64,000 nt of DNA, taken from UBA2943 sp946534895. GTDB taxonomy: Bacteria > Bacillota > Clostridia > Christensenellales > Aristaeellaceae. Each line of letters begins with the position of its first letter. The stretch's first letter is position 1. Both the position numbers and the translations under genes were made by a program. Shown piece by piece: positions 17,597-26,292 of the stretch. The notes beneath the pieces were generated by a model, which saw nothing but the letters and a program-made list of their open reading frames with translations, did no database searches and was not told where the DNA came from. The stretch is taken from positions 27,238 through 91,237 of the forward strand of contig CAMNDE010000004.1 of NCBI GenBank assembly GCA_946534895.1, in the 5' to 3' direction.

Positions 17597-20101
17597 TCAG
17601 ATCGAGAACTCGCCCTTGGTCAGGCGGCTCAGTATAAAGTTCAGAAGCACCACGAACAGCAGGATTCCGAACGCCATGGCACAGCTCTGGGGCTGACTGG
17701 TAAAGGTCCAGTACTCATAGAGCTGATAGCCGATGGTCTTGGTGGTTGTGGAATAGAGCAGCGTGGTCATGGACAGTTCATAGAAGCTCGGAATGAAGAT
17801 GAGGAACCAGCCTGCCGCGATGGACGGGAAGATCAGCGGACCGGTGATCCGGAACATGGTCCTCAGCCAGCTGGCGCCGGAAATCTGACTGCATTCCTCC
17901 AGCGACACATGGATCTGGCTCATGGCGGAAACCACGGTGCGCATGCCCATCATCATATACTTGATCAGATAGGCAATAATGAGAATATACGCGGTATTGT
18001 ACAGGTCCAGGCCGAAATTCCCGCGCATGGTCAGGATCAGGCCCAGGGCAATCACCACGGACGGGGTTCCGGAGCCCAGGGTGATCAGGAAGTTCGGGAT
18101 ATTCCGTCCGCGTATCGTAGTGCGCTGCAGAAGATAGCTCATGACACAGGCTATCACCAGGCCCACCGTCGCGGCGACGGATGCAAAAATGAGGGAATTC
18201 TTCAGGCAGCTGATGGTTTCCGTCCTGGCAAACACGCCTGTCCAGTTGTCCAGCGTGAAGTTGCCGGCATTCAGCATGCTCTTGCCGATATCCACCTTGA
18301 AGGAGGTGGACAGGATGGTGGCAAAGGGCAGAATGATCACCACAAACGCGAACAGGCTCACAAGAATGGTCAGCGGAAGCCGCCATTTTCTCAGGTCCAC
18401 CAGCACCGGCTGCACGGATTTCCCGGACACCGTGACATACTGCTTCCGGGCCAGGAGCACATCGGAAATGAACAGGATCAGCAGGGCCACCATCATCAGG
18501 AACACAGCCAGACCTGTGGCATCATTGATGCTCTGCGCGCCCAGGGAATAATACTCCACAATACGCGTGGTCACGGTGTTCACGTTGCCCGGCGTTCCGA
18601 TAATCGACGGAATCCCGTAGCAGCTGGCAGCCCCGATAAACACCAGAAGCGCTCCGGCAATCAGGGAGGGCATCATCATGGGCAGCGTCACCGTGAATAC
18701 GGTCTTGACGGGGCTTGCGCCGGAAATCCGGCTTGCCTCTTCCAGGGACGGGTCCATCTTTTCCATGGCCCGGCTGATGGTGATAAACGCATAGGGATAA
18801 TAGAACGTGGTCAGCACCCAGATCATGCCGGGAAGCGTATACACGTTGAGCGGTCCCGGCGCGTCGCTCAGATGGAACAGCACACGCAGCCACTGGTTGA
18901 TGGAACCCACATTCGGGTTCATCAGACGCAGCCAGGCCATGGCACCCACATAGGGCGGCACCATATAGGTCAGCACGAACAGGAAGCGGAAAACCCTGCG
19001 TCCGTACAGGTTCGTGCGTCCCACCAGAAAAGCCAGGGGGAACGCGATCACCGTGCCCAGGATCATGGTCGCAAACGCCGCGATCATGGTATTCTTCAGG
19101 GCTTCCAGGTTCAGGGAAACCGTATACAGTCTCGTGATCGTCTCCATGGTGAATCTTCCGTCAGGGAAGAAGCACTTGATCACCATGTAAATGGTGGGCA
19201 GCATCTGGAAGTACAGAAGGAAATCCAGAATCAGCAGGATCAGGATCCACTTGAAATCCACAATCCAGCTCTTTTCCCACATCATGAGCAGCCAGAGCAG
19301 GACTGTGTCCAGCATCAGCAGGATGCCGATGAGGATAACGGTTTTGCTGTTGCTCACCACCCAGTTCCAGACCGGGGACATGCCGCCTTGGGCAATCATC
19401 CGGAAAGCTTCCAGCTGGACGCCCTTGTCACGCACGCTTTTTTTCAGTGCATTGACATGCTCCGTAACCGCACTTTCCGTGGAACCGTTGGAGATGAAGA
19501 AGCACTGCATCATCATGGCCTGGAGCTCTTCGCCTTCGAGTCCGTCCGCCGGTTTCGCGGCAGGTGCGGGCACCTTAGCTCCCGTATCCGTCACGCAGGC
19601 GAGCAGCTGAGAGCGGAACGCATCCGCCTCGTTTCCGCTCAGCGCGGCCATGCTCTTGCGGTCCCCCGCCCCGACCTTGGGTCCGTTCACGAGATAGGCG
19701 GTATAGAGCATTTTCATGGTGAGCGGAAACCGGTCTCCTTCCCCGGCCGAGGACAGCAGCGCCTCCGCATCCGCGCCAGCCCCCTGTTTCTGGCTTTCCC
19801 AGGCCCGGACCACAAGGGCATGCACTGCCTGCTCAAAAGGCTGCTTCTGAGCCGTATCCAGTCCTTCGACCTGGGTCCTGATGGTCGACCATGCGTTTTC
19901 CACATCCCCTGTGAGCTGGCTGACCGCCTGGAATCCGCTTTCCGAACTGAACCCTGAAGCCTCATGCGCGTTCTGGCCTCTGATGCCGAGATACACCAGC
20001 CCGGCTGAAAGGATCAGCACCAGAATCAGTGCCAGCCGGGTCTGTTTTGCATGGCGGTTTCTCAGCAGGGTTTCCTGCGCTGCCTTCTCCATCCTTTTCA
20101 C
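17597..20101 (-). CDS. Fused ABC permease (FbpB-like) with N-terminal extracytoplasmic domain
   Basis: An 834-residue double permease. The two halves carry EAA loops, EEASRISGASPVKTVFTVTL and LEECSQISGASWLRTMFRIT, as in FbpB-type fused permeases of about 520-560 residues. This one has an added N-terminal block: a first membrane segment (about residues 21-43), an extracytoplasmic stretch of about 190 polar residues with helical character (EAVHALVVRAWE-like runs), then two more membrane segments (about 245-310) before the first standard permease half. The GTG at 20101 has AGGAG 5 bases upstream; the ATG 9 bases further in is badly placed. It lies between the ATPase and binding-protein genes. 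Confidence 0.9.
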   Translation of the reverse strand: MKRMEKAAQETLLRNRHAKQTRLALILVLILSAGLVYLGIRGQNAHEASGFSSESGFQAVSQLTGDVENAWSTIRTQVEGLDTAQKQPFEQAVHALVVRAWESQKQGAGADAEALLSSAGEGDRFPLTMKMLYTAYLVNGPKVGAGDRKSMAALSGNEADAFRSQLLACVTDTGAKVPAPAAKPADGLEGEELQAMMMQCFFISNGSTESAVTEHVNALKKSVRDKGVQLEAFRMIAQGGMSPVWNWVVSNSKTVILIGILLMLDTVLLWLLMMWEKSWIVDFKWILILLILDFLLYFQMLPTIYMVIKCFFPDGRFTMETITRLYTVSLNLEALKNTMIAAFATMILGTVIAFPLAFLVGRTNLYGRRVFRFLFVLTYMVPPYVGAMAWLRLMNPNVGSINQWLRVLFHLSDAPGPLNVYTLPGMIWVLTTFYYPYAFITISRAMEKMDPSLEEASRISGASPVKTVFTVTLPMMMPSLIAGALLVFIGAASCYGIPSIIGTPGNVNTVTTRIVEYYSLGAQSINDATGLAVFLMMVALLILFISDVLLARKQYVTVSGKSVQPVLVDLRKWRLPLTILVSLFAFVVIILPFATILSTSFKVDIGKSMLNAGNFTLDNWTGVFARTETISCLKNSLIFASVAATVGLVIACVMSYLLQRTTIRGRNIPNFLITLGSGTPSVVIALGLILTMRGNFGLDLYNTAYILIIAYLIKYMMMGMRTVVSAMSQIHVSLEECSQISGASWLRTMFRITGPLIFPSIAAGWFLIFIPSFYELSMTTLLYSTTTKTIGYQLYEYWTFTSQPQSCAMAFGILLFVVLLNFILSRLTKGEFSI

Positions 20102-20128
20102 TTCCGCTCCTAATCCTGTGTATCCGAG

Positions 20129-20160
20129 GACAGGGGAAGCCGGAACCGGCTTCCCCTGTC
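20129..20160 (-). other. Intercistronic hairpin between binding-protein and permease genes
   Basis: GACAGGGGAAGCCGG and CCGGCTTCCCCTGTC form a nearly perfect stem of 14-15 bp with a tiny loop. No T run follows on the minus strand, so it is more likely a stabilising or attenuating element that keeps binding-protein mRNA in excess than a full terminator. Confidence 0.7.
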
Positions 20161-20179
20161 ATTGCAGCCCCACTCTGCT

Positions 20180-21259
20180 TTACTGGGTCACTTTTTCTGT
20201 CCACAGCTTGTTGATCTGTTCGCGGTCATGGTAGGCTTTCTCCCAGTCCACACCCAGATCCTTCTTGATCAGTTCATCCGTATCCATCGAGTTGTGCGGA
20301 TAATCCTTCATGCCGGCCATCACGGAATGCATGTACGCCTTCATGATCAGCTGCTGGGCGTCTTCCGTCAGCAGCCACTGGGCCACGGCTTCCGCCGCTT
20401 CGGTGTTCACGTTCTTGGAATACTCTTCCGCCACGATCATCACCGTGGAGGGGATCAGGATCACGCCGTCCTCGGGATAGATGACCTTCAGGTTGGTCAC
20501 ATTGTTGCCGCGCTTTTCCTCATCTTCCAGATACTTCAGCACGGATTCTTCCAGAATCATGATGGCAGCGCACTCTCCGCTCTGCAGCTTGGCAATGGCG
20601 GTTGAGCCGGACTCGCGCATGACGCGGTTGGCTGCCAGCTTGTCCAGATATTCCTCGCCGAAGGTGTCCAGCAGCGAGCAGACAGCCGCATAGGCTGTTC
20701 CGCTGGTCAGCGGGTCGCTCATGGAAATGTATCCGGCCAGGGAAGGATCATAGGCAAAATCCTTGAATGTCTTGGGGATATTCACGCCGCGCTCTTTCCA
20801 TTCATTTTCCATGTCAGGATTGTAGGCCAGCACCATGTTGCACACGCGCACCGGGTACCAGTAGCCTTCCTTGTCATAGGGGAAGCGCAGGATTTTATCC
20901 GCATTCTCAATCGTGAAAGGATGCAGATAGCCGTAGTCCTTCAGCTCCAGGGAGAAAGCGGGCTCAGCCACCATGAACATGTCCGCGTCCAGCGGCTGAT
21001 CACGGTTGTCGCCCATTTCACCATAAATCTTGGTGATCAGCTTGCTGGTGCCCGAATAGAAGAAGAAGCTTCCGTCATTGCCCGGGGTCAAATTGGGGAA
21101 TTCCTTTTTCAGCGCTTCATCCATCATGTCAATGGCAAAGTCATACATGGAAGAATAGATCACCAGTTCCCCTTCCACGTCCTCATTGACAGCCAGCGCA
21201 CTGACCGTCATGGTGATCAGCATCATTGTTGCAAGAAGACCAGCCAGAAATTTCTTCAT
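20180..21259 (-). CDS. Iron(III)-type ABC solute-binding protein
   Basis: 359 residues, an FbpA/AfuA-like binding protein. After the signal peptide MKKFLAGLLATMMLITMTVS-ALA comes GELVIYSSMYDFAIDMMDEA, the typical opening strand, and FFYSGTSKLITKIYGEMGDN. No lipobox Cys is present. The ATG at 21259 has GGAGGAA 6 bases upstream; a longer frame upstream runs through the promoter and is rejected. It is the first gene of the importer operon, followed by the hairpin at 20129-20160. Ligand could be ferric iron, a chelate or a small cationic or phosphonate compound. Confidence 0.9.
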   Translation of the reverse strand: MKKFLAGLLATMMLITMTVSALAVNEDVEGELVIYSSMYDFAIDMMDEALKKEFPNLTPGNDGSFFFYSGTSKLITKIYGEMGDNRDQPLDADMFMVAEPAFSLELKDYGYLHPFTIENADKILRFPYDKEGYWYPVRVCNMVLAYNPDMENEWKERGVNIPKTFKDFAYDPSLAGYISMSDPLTSGTAYAAVCSLLDTFGEEYLDKLAANRVMRESGSTAIAKLQSGECAAIMILEESVLKYLEDEEKRGNNVTNLKVIYPEDGVILIPSTVMIVAEEYSKNVNTEAAEAVAQWLLTEDAQQLIMKAYMHSVMAGMKDYPHNSMDTDELIKKDLGVDWEKAYHDREQINKLWTEKVTQ

Positions 21260-21325
21260 CGGTTTTTCCTCCGTTACAGTATCTCCCCTGCCCTTTCCCT
21301 CCGGAAAAGGCAGGCATTCCCCTGT

Positions 21326-21354
21326 ATTATACTCTTTCCGGAGCGTTCCTTCCA
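21326..21354 (-). promoter_or_regulatory. Promoter of the iron-type importer operon
   Basis: A perfect TATAAT (minus strand, 21331-21326) with a poor -35 (TGGAAG, 17 bases upstream). The weak -35 suggests an activator or low basal activity. No Fur box could be recognised by eye. Confidence 0.5.
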
Positions 21355-21392
21355 CATTTCTCTTTCTCCGGAAGTGTTTTTTCCAGAAACCA

Positions 21393-21420
21393 AGAAAAAA
21401 CGTGTCCGGAAGGACACGCT
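21393..21420 (-). terminator. Terminator after the DUF6320 gene
   Basis: On the minus strand CGTGTCC, loop TTCC and GGACACG are followed by TTTTTT, immediately downstream of the stop at 21447. Confidence 0.85.
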
Positions 21421-21446
21421 TCAGCCGCTCAGCGGCCGAAAACCCG

Positions 21447-22133
21447 TCAGAAGAAAAACAGTTTTTCCATGACGGCACGCAGGGACGGGATGATGCCGGT
21501 AATCAGCAGAAACAGTCCGGCCGCCCCAAAGCCGACCAGGGAATAAAGGCTCCACAGGAACATAGGCGCGGCAAAGGTGATATGCTCAAAGAACTCGATC
21601 AGAACCGTAAAGCCGCCCAGCAGTAGCAGAAAACCGCCGAATATGAATGTCCTGCCATGCTTCACATGCCTGAGCAGACATACCAGCGCCGTGGAAAGCA
21701 GGCAGCTGATGCCCGTCACCGGAAACGCGAAGGACAGAAACCAGCTGCCGCCGGTTTCAAGACAGATCATCAGCAGAAACAGCGCGCAGGCAGCATGGTT
21801 CACCGGAATGAAGACTTCCGGATTCGGACGCCGGAACCACAGCGGCAGTACAAGCATGACGGCAAACAGTGCAATGCCGCCCATGGCATACATACCCCAC
21901 TGCAGTTCGCCGTAAAGGTGAAGGCAGACAGTCAGCACCACGGCCTCCGCGATCACGCACAGAATACTCAGGGCCACTGCCGCGGGCAGCGTGCTTTCCC
22001 GGGTATGCTGCGGCAGGCGTTCCGAATAGGTATTCTCCGCCTCCACACCCTCCGGATTCCAGACAGGCGTCCCGCAGAGCGGACATCTGTTTACGCCTTC
22101 CTGCAGACGAACACCGCATTTGACACAGTACAT
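21447..22133 (-). CDS. DUF6320 zinc-ribbon membrane protein
   Basis: 228 residues. The N terminus MYCVKCGVRL and RCPLCGTPVWN form a zinc ribbon (Cys3, Cys6, Cys17, Cys20). It is followed by about six hydrophobic segments from residue 48 on, for example LPAAVALSILCVIAEAVVL. This matches the DUF6320 family of Clostridia, of unknown function. It starts three bases after the stop of the condensation-fold gene, and its ribosome site AGGAGC lies at that gene's end, so the two are translationally coupled. An association of this membrane protein with the acyltransferase-like product is an inference from coupling. Confidence 0.85.
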   Translation of the reverse strand: MYCVKCGVRLQEGVNRCPLCGTPVWNPEGVEAENTYSERLPQHTRESTLPAAVALSILCVIAEAVVLTVCLHLYGELQWGMYAMGGIALFAVMLVLPLWFRRPNPEVFIPVNHAACALFLLMICLETGGSWFLSFAFPVTGISCLLSTALVCLLRHVKHGRTFIFGGFLLLLGGFTVLIEFFEHITFAAPMFLWSLYSLVGFGAAGLFLLITGIIPSLRAVMEKLFFF

Positions 22134-22136
22134 ATC

Positions 22137-23408
22137 TCAGCTCCTGTCATTGCTCTCAATATCCACCGGAATGCCCAGCTCCACCAGTCTGCAGAAAAAC
22201 CTGCGTTCCAGCTCGCTTTCCCGGATATTCCGGATCATGTTGACCGTGGTCAGGTCCCCGCAGCTGATCACCGAGCAGTTGTTCGGATAGCTGCGCTGGG
22301 GACCGATAATGAATTCCATCCGCCGGACATACGCCTGCATATTTTCCGGCAGCTGCATCTGTCCGAGATTGGACAGGTTCAGGCTTCCGCTGCGCTCCCC
22401 GCTGGCGAAATAGATCAGATCCATCACCAGGTTCTTGATCACGGCGGGTGTCAGCCGTAGAAGCGTCACCTGCTGCGGCTGTACATTGGCGGCGATCATG
22501 CCGGCCATGTTCTGCCGGGTGGCCCCGGCCCGGAGCTGGTGATGGATCAGCTGGCACAGTTCATCCACGCTGTAGTCGCCGAACCTGGGATCCGCGCCGA
22601 GATTCAGGACCAGGGAGAAATTGCGCACGGTCCTGCTTCCGAATATGCGGCGCATATCCACGGGTATGGTGATCTTCACCGGTTTCTGGCGCCGGCGCGC
22701 TCGCTCCATGTCCTGCATGTCCATCACGCTCCTGGCAAGCACGGCAGCGAGCAGAACGGTTACGGAAACATGCCGTTCCCGGGCCGCCGCGAGCAGCTTC
22801 CCGGTGGGTACTGTGCCTGTGATCAGATGCCGGAAGCCGTCCGGCTCCTTGGTCCCGTGCAGCCGATAGGAGGCTGCTTCCCCGCGTCCGGCAGCCGCCT
22901 GCGCCGCATAACGCGGAAAGCTGTCCTCCAGTTCCTCCGCGTCCGGCGCCTGCTTCCAGTCCAGCACCGGGCCCTGCGGTGGAACCTGAATCCCATACCT
23001 GCGCTCCAGATAGCGGGCCACAAGCGTGCACAGGAACATGCTTCCGCCGCGGCCGTCTGTCAGGGAATGGAAAAACTCCACGGCAATCCGGTTCTGGTAC
23101 CACAGAATCCGAAGACAGCATGTTCTCAGTTCGCGCCTGCTCATGTACGTCAGCGGATACGCGTAATCGGCCTGCACGTTCACGGGATCATGGTTTTCCT
23201 CCAGGTAATACCAGAAAAATCCCATTCTGAGCGACACGAAGAAGGAAGGAAACCGCGCGTGCACATCCTCAGCTGCCTGCCGGAGAATCTCAGGATCCAC
23301 CGGGTCTGCAAGCGTGGCCGACAGCCGGAATACGTTGCACCAGTCCCTGCGCCGGATTGCAGGGAAAATCAGTGCTGCCGTATCCAGACGATACCATTTT
23401 TTCTGCAT
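22137..23408 (-). CDS. Condensation-fold (alcohol acetyltransferase-like) acyltransferase
   Basis: 423 residues with the chloramphenicol-acetyltransferase/condensation fold. The catalytic motif HxxxDG appears as HSLTDGRGG (His114, Asp118), and a bridging-type motif NFSLVLNLG follows near residue 270. Proteins of this type include alcohol acetyltransferases, PapA-like acyltransferases and NRPS condensation domains. No carrier-protein or NRPS gene is near, so a stand-alone acyl transfer to a lipid, sugar or alcohol is plausible. AAAGGACGG precedes the ATG. It sits between a phosphoesterase gene and the coupled DUF6320 gene. Substrates are unknown. Confidence 0.82.
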   Translation of the reverse strand: MQKKWYRLDTAALIFPAIRRRDWCNVFRLSATLADPVDPEILRQAAEDVHARFPSFFVSLRMGFFWYYLEENHDPVNVQADYAYPLTYMSRRELRTCCLRILWYQNRIAVEFFHSLTDGRGGSMFLCTLVARYLERRYGIQVPPQGPVLDWKQAPDAEELEDSFPRYAAQAAAGRGEAASYRLHGTKEPDGFRHLITGTVPTGKLLAAARERHVSVTVLLAAVLARSVMDMQDMERARRRQKPVKITIPVDMRRIFGSRTVRNFSLVLNLGADPRFGDYSVDELCQLIHHQLRAGATRQNMAGMIAANVQPQQVTLLRLTPAVIKNLVMDLIYFASGERSGSLNLSNLGQMQLPENMQAYVRRMEFIIGPQRSYPNNCSVISCGDLTTVNMIRNIRESELERRFFCRLVELGIPVDIESNDRS

Positions 23409-23469
23409 GACCGTCCTTTCTGCGCGGACACGTCCACGCTGTTTCCCGGATTCCGCTTCCGCGGCCGCT

Positions 23470-24402
23470 TTATGATTCCTTCAGCGGAACAAACGCACAG
23501 TCCCCGGCCCGGATAAGCAGGGCATCATCCCACATGCCCAGGGAATGATTCCGGAAAAACACACCGACTTCATCCGTATCATACCATTCAAAAATCACCG
23601 AGCGCACCGCGCTTCCGCGTCCGCTTTCCAGGCTTGCCACATCCACCTGGACCACCGGCTGTCCGTCCACATTGGAAATCTTCCGGTTGGCATCCTTGCC
23701 GGCCCAGACCGCATCCCCCACATGCGCGTGCCCATAGAAATGCATGCGCACATTCCCTGCCAGGGGAAGGAACCGGTCAAACAGCGGCGCTGCCCGGTTG
23801 CCGCCGGCAAAGGCGTAATGCGAGCAGGTGATCACCGGCTTGGACAGGTCTTCCAGCGTATTCATGACCTTCCGGTAATCTTCGGGGGAATACGGGTACA
23901 TATCCGCGTTTCCCCGGACTTGACCGTGGGTCGTGAACCAGGCGCCGCCGGCGTCCGCATGGTCTGTAAGCAGACACAGGGCTATGTCTCCCAGGTCCAC
24001 CAGTCCCCACATCTGCTCATACCTTTCCTGCACATGCCACTGGGGGCTTTCACGGACATACTCAATAAAGGGAATGCACATGCCTTTCAGGCTTTCGCTG
24101 TGATGCCGGAAATAGTCAAAATCATGGTTTCCCACCGTGTAATAGACAGGACATGATATACGAGCGAACTGTTCCACCTGCATGCGTGCCATTTCCCGGA
24201 TATGTGAAAGATCCTCGCCTTCCGTCGCGTCCCCCAGATAGCAGACAAGCTCCGGTTCAAGATCAAGCGACACAAAATCATCCATCGCTGTAAGCATGCA
24301 GGTTCTCGCACGCTGCGGCTGGCGCTGCTGCAGATCGGACACGATCCAGAAGCGGTGCCGCACATGCGGTGCAAGGGATAAGCGGATATCGTCAATGATC
24401 AT
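23470..24402 (-). CDS. Calcineurin-like metallophosphoesterase
   Basis: 310 residues with the phosphoesterase motifs: SDLQQ (motif I, with Gln25 in place of the usual His of DxH), YLGDATEGED, VGNHDFDYF (GNHD), TCSHYAFAGG and FYGHAHVGDA (GHxH). These place two metal ions for hydrolysis of a phosphoester, perhaps a nucleotide, lipid or protein phosphate. There is no signal peptide. GAGGAGG precedes the ATG. The gap to the condensation-fold gene is 61 bases with no clear terminator, so the three genes probably form one message. The DxQ form of motif I is seen in some members of the superfamily. Confidence 0.87.
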   Translation of the reverse strand: MIIDDIRLSLAPHVRHRFWIVSDLQQRQPQRARTCMLTAMDDFVSLDLEPELVCYLGDATEGEDLSHIREMARMQVEQFARISCPVYYTVGNHDFDYFRHHSESLKGMCIPFIEYVRESPQWHVQERYEQMWGLVDLGDIALCLLTDHADAGGAWFTTHGQVRGNADMYPYSPEDYRKVMNTLEDLSKPVITCSHYAFAGGNRAAPLFDRFLPLAGNVRMHFYGHAHVGDAVWAGKDANRKISNVDGQPVVQVDVASLESGRGSAVRSVIFEWYDTDEVGVFFRNHSLGMWDDALLIRAGDCAFVPLKES

Positions 24403-24475
24403 GATGGCCTCCTCGCTTCCGGAATCACCCCGAAAGTGCCTGTCCCGGACACTGGATTCACCGGAGATGGTACGC

Positions 24476-24481
24476 TATAAT
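24476..24481 (+). promoter_or_regulatory. -10 element of the macro-domain gene
   Basis: Perfect TATAAT, 61 bases before the ATG. At 17 bases upstream the -35 reads TGGATT, which is poor. Confidence 0.5.
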
Positions 24482-24541
24482 GATGGCATGCACCTCAGAG
24501 CACTGTATTCTGCGCTGAAGAACTGAACCAAGGAGCTGCCT

Positions 24542-25801
24542 ATGCCTTTTGAACTGATCCGTAATGACATCACCACCATGAAAGTGGATGCCATTGTGAA
24601 CTCCGCCAATCCTTCCCTTCTCGGAGGCGGCGGTCTTGACGGGGCCGTGCACCGTGCCGCCGGCCCCGGCCTCGCCAAAGCCTGTGCCCGACTCCACGGC
24701 TGCAATACCGGGGAAGCCAGGATCACACGCGGCTATCATCTTCCCGCCCGGTATGTCATTCATACCGTCGGGCCCGTCTGGCACGGCGGCGACCATGGCG
24801 AGGCAGAGATGCTGGCGTCCTGCTACCGCAGCAGTCTGGAACTGGCACAGAAGCACCGGTGCCGAAGCATCGCGTTTCCCCTGATCGCCACGCACGCCTA
24901 CGGCTTTCCCAAGGACCAGGCAATGACCATTGCCCTGGATGTCATCAGCCGTTTCCTGATGGATCACGACATGATGATCTATCTCGTTCTGTTCGGTTCC
25001 ACGGAATTCCTCACCGGACGCAGGCTTTACCGGGACGTCCGGGAATATGTGGATGACCGGTATGTACAGGAGCATGTCAACGACAGACTTGAATCCCGGA
25101 GAGAGCAGCTCTGGCAGAAGGACGAAAAGGCGGGGCTGCAGCTGGACCTTGAGCTCGGCGCCGCTCCGGATCTGTTCTCTGAGGGTTCTCTGCGTGAAGA
25201 CGCTTTTTCGGATGAAGCTTTTCCCGACGCAGCCCCTTCCTTTTCGGAATCCGCGTTTTCTTCCGGCGGCATGCCCGCGGCCCCGATGGCGGCGCCTCCG
25301 GAGAAACGGGAAAAACAGCGGCGGGACGCGGCACAGCCTATACCAGATCTTCGCCCGAAAAAAGCCGCTGCGTCTTCCCGTCCGGTCCATGCTCCGTCGG
25401 AAGCCCCGATGGCCGCACCGCCTGACTGGGATAAGCTTCTCAGCCGCACCGATGAAGGCTTTTCCGAGTCCCTGCTCAGGCTCATTGACGAGAAGGGCAT
25501 GACGGACACCGAGTGCTACAAGCGCGCGAACTTTGACCGGAAGCTGTTCAGCAAGATCCGGTCCAATCCGGCCTACAGGCCCACCAAGCCCACCGTGTTT
25601 GCCTTTGCCGTCGCCCTGAGACTCAGCCTCGGGGAAACCCGGGATCTGCTGGAAAGAGCCGGGTTTGCCCTGACCCACAGCAGCCGGTTTGACATTATCA
25701 TGGAATACTTCATTCTCAACGGCATCTATGACATCTATGAAATCAATGAGGTGCTGTTCCAGTTCGATATGCCCCTTCTCGGCTCCACATTCCGTTCCTG
25801 A
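24542..25801 (+). CDS. Macro-domain protein with C-terminal HTH-like domain
   Basis: 419 residues in three parts. Residues 1-165 are a macro domain with the ADP-ribose site VNSANPSLLGGGGLDGAVHR (Asn20, Asn23, GGGGLD) and ATHAYGFPKDQA. Residues about 170-290 are a charged, Ala/Pro-rich linker. Residues about 294-419 form a compact helical domain with ECYKRANFDRKLFSKIRSN and LRLSLGETRDLLERAGFALT, which resembles a Cro/CI-type HTH and occurs in many Firmicutes. Macro domains bind or hydrolyse ADP-ribose. AGGAGCTGCC lies before the ATG, a -10 TATAAT is at 24476-24481, and a strong terminator follows. Role unknown; ADP-ribose-linked regulation is an inference. Confidence 0.88.
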   Translation: MPFELIRNDITTMKVDAIVNSANPSLLGGGGLDGAVHRAAGPGLAKACARLHGCNTGEARITRGYHLPARYVIHTVGPVWHGGDHGEAEMLASCYRSSLELAQKHRCRSIAFPLIATHAYGFPKDQAMTIALDVISRFLMDHDMMIYLVLFGSTEFLTGRRLYRDVREYVDDRYVQEHVNDRLESRREQLWQKDEKAGLQLDLELGAAPDLFSEGSLREDAFSDEAFPDAAPSFSESAFSSGGMPAAPMAAPPEKREKQRRDAAQPIPDLRPKKAAASSRPVHAPSEAPMAAPPDWDKLLSRTDEGFSESLLRLIDEKGMTDTECYKRANFDRKLFSKIRSNPAYRPTKPTVFAFAVALRLSLGETRDLLERAGFALTHSSRFDIIMEYFILNGIYDIYEINEVLFQFDMPLLGSTFRS

Positions 25802-25823
25802 AAGGCATATACCCTGCTTCCTT

Positions 25824-25856
25824 CGCGGCTGCACGCATCTGCAGCCGCGTTTTTAT
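25824..25856. terminator. Strong terminator between macro-domain and deformylase genes
   Basis: CGCGGCTGCA and TGCAGCCGCG make a 10-bp stem with a 6-base loop, followed by TTTTTATAT. It serves the plus-strand gene and may also act on the minus strand. Confidence 0.85.
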
Positions 25857-25860
25857 ATGC

Positions 25861-26271
25861 TTATATGAGAATCCCGTTCAGGTGGTCCATCTCATGCTGG
25901 ATGATCTGCGCCGTAAACCCCTGAAAGTCCGCTGTATGCCTTCTCATGCCCGTATCCTGCCATGACACGGTGATCCGGTCGTACCGTGTGGTCTTCCGGA
26001 CCCCCGGCAGGGAAAGACAGCCTTCCTCCGCCTCATACGCTCCGGACCTGCGCAGAATGGACGGGTTCAGCATGACCATGAGAATCGGCCCGTTCATCAC
26101 GGCAATCACGCACTTTCTCCGGCCGATCATATTGGCCGCCATGCCGACGCACGCTTCCCGGTTGGCGCGCAGCGTATCCGCCAGATCCGCCGCTGTCGCA
26201 AGGTCTTCCGCCCCGGCGGGGTCCGACTTCACCGCCAGAAACAGCGGATCATGCACCACTGGCTGTACCAT
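25861..26271 (-). CDS. Divergent peptide deformylase-like protein
   Basis: 136 residues, shorter than the usual 150-190. Motifs are CVGMAANMIG (motif 1), EEGCLSLPG (motif 2, Cys85 metal ligand) and QHEMDH (motif 3, His126 and His130). In motif 1 the catalytic Gln of canonical GLAAPQVG is replaced by Met48, a striking change, while all three metal ligands and Glu127 remain. Canonical PDF removes formyl from new proteins. GAGGAACATAC precedes the ATG. It is the last gene of an ACT, ABM and PDF run. A true housekeeping def is likely elsewhere; this may be an altered paralogue. Confidence 0.85.
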   Translation of the reverse strand: MVQPVVHDPLFLAVKSDPAGAEDLATAADLADTLRANREACVGMAANMIGRRKCVIAVMNGPILMVMLNPSILRRSGAYEAEEGCLSLPGVRKTTRYDRITVSWQDTGMRRHTADFQGFTAQIIQHEMDHLNGILI

Positions 26272-26292
26272 GTATGTTCCTCCCCGGCACTG

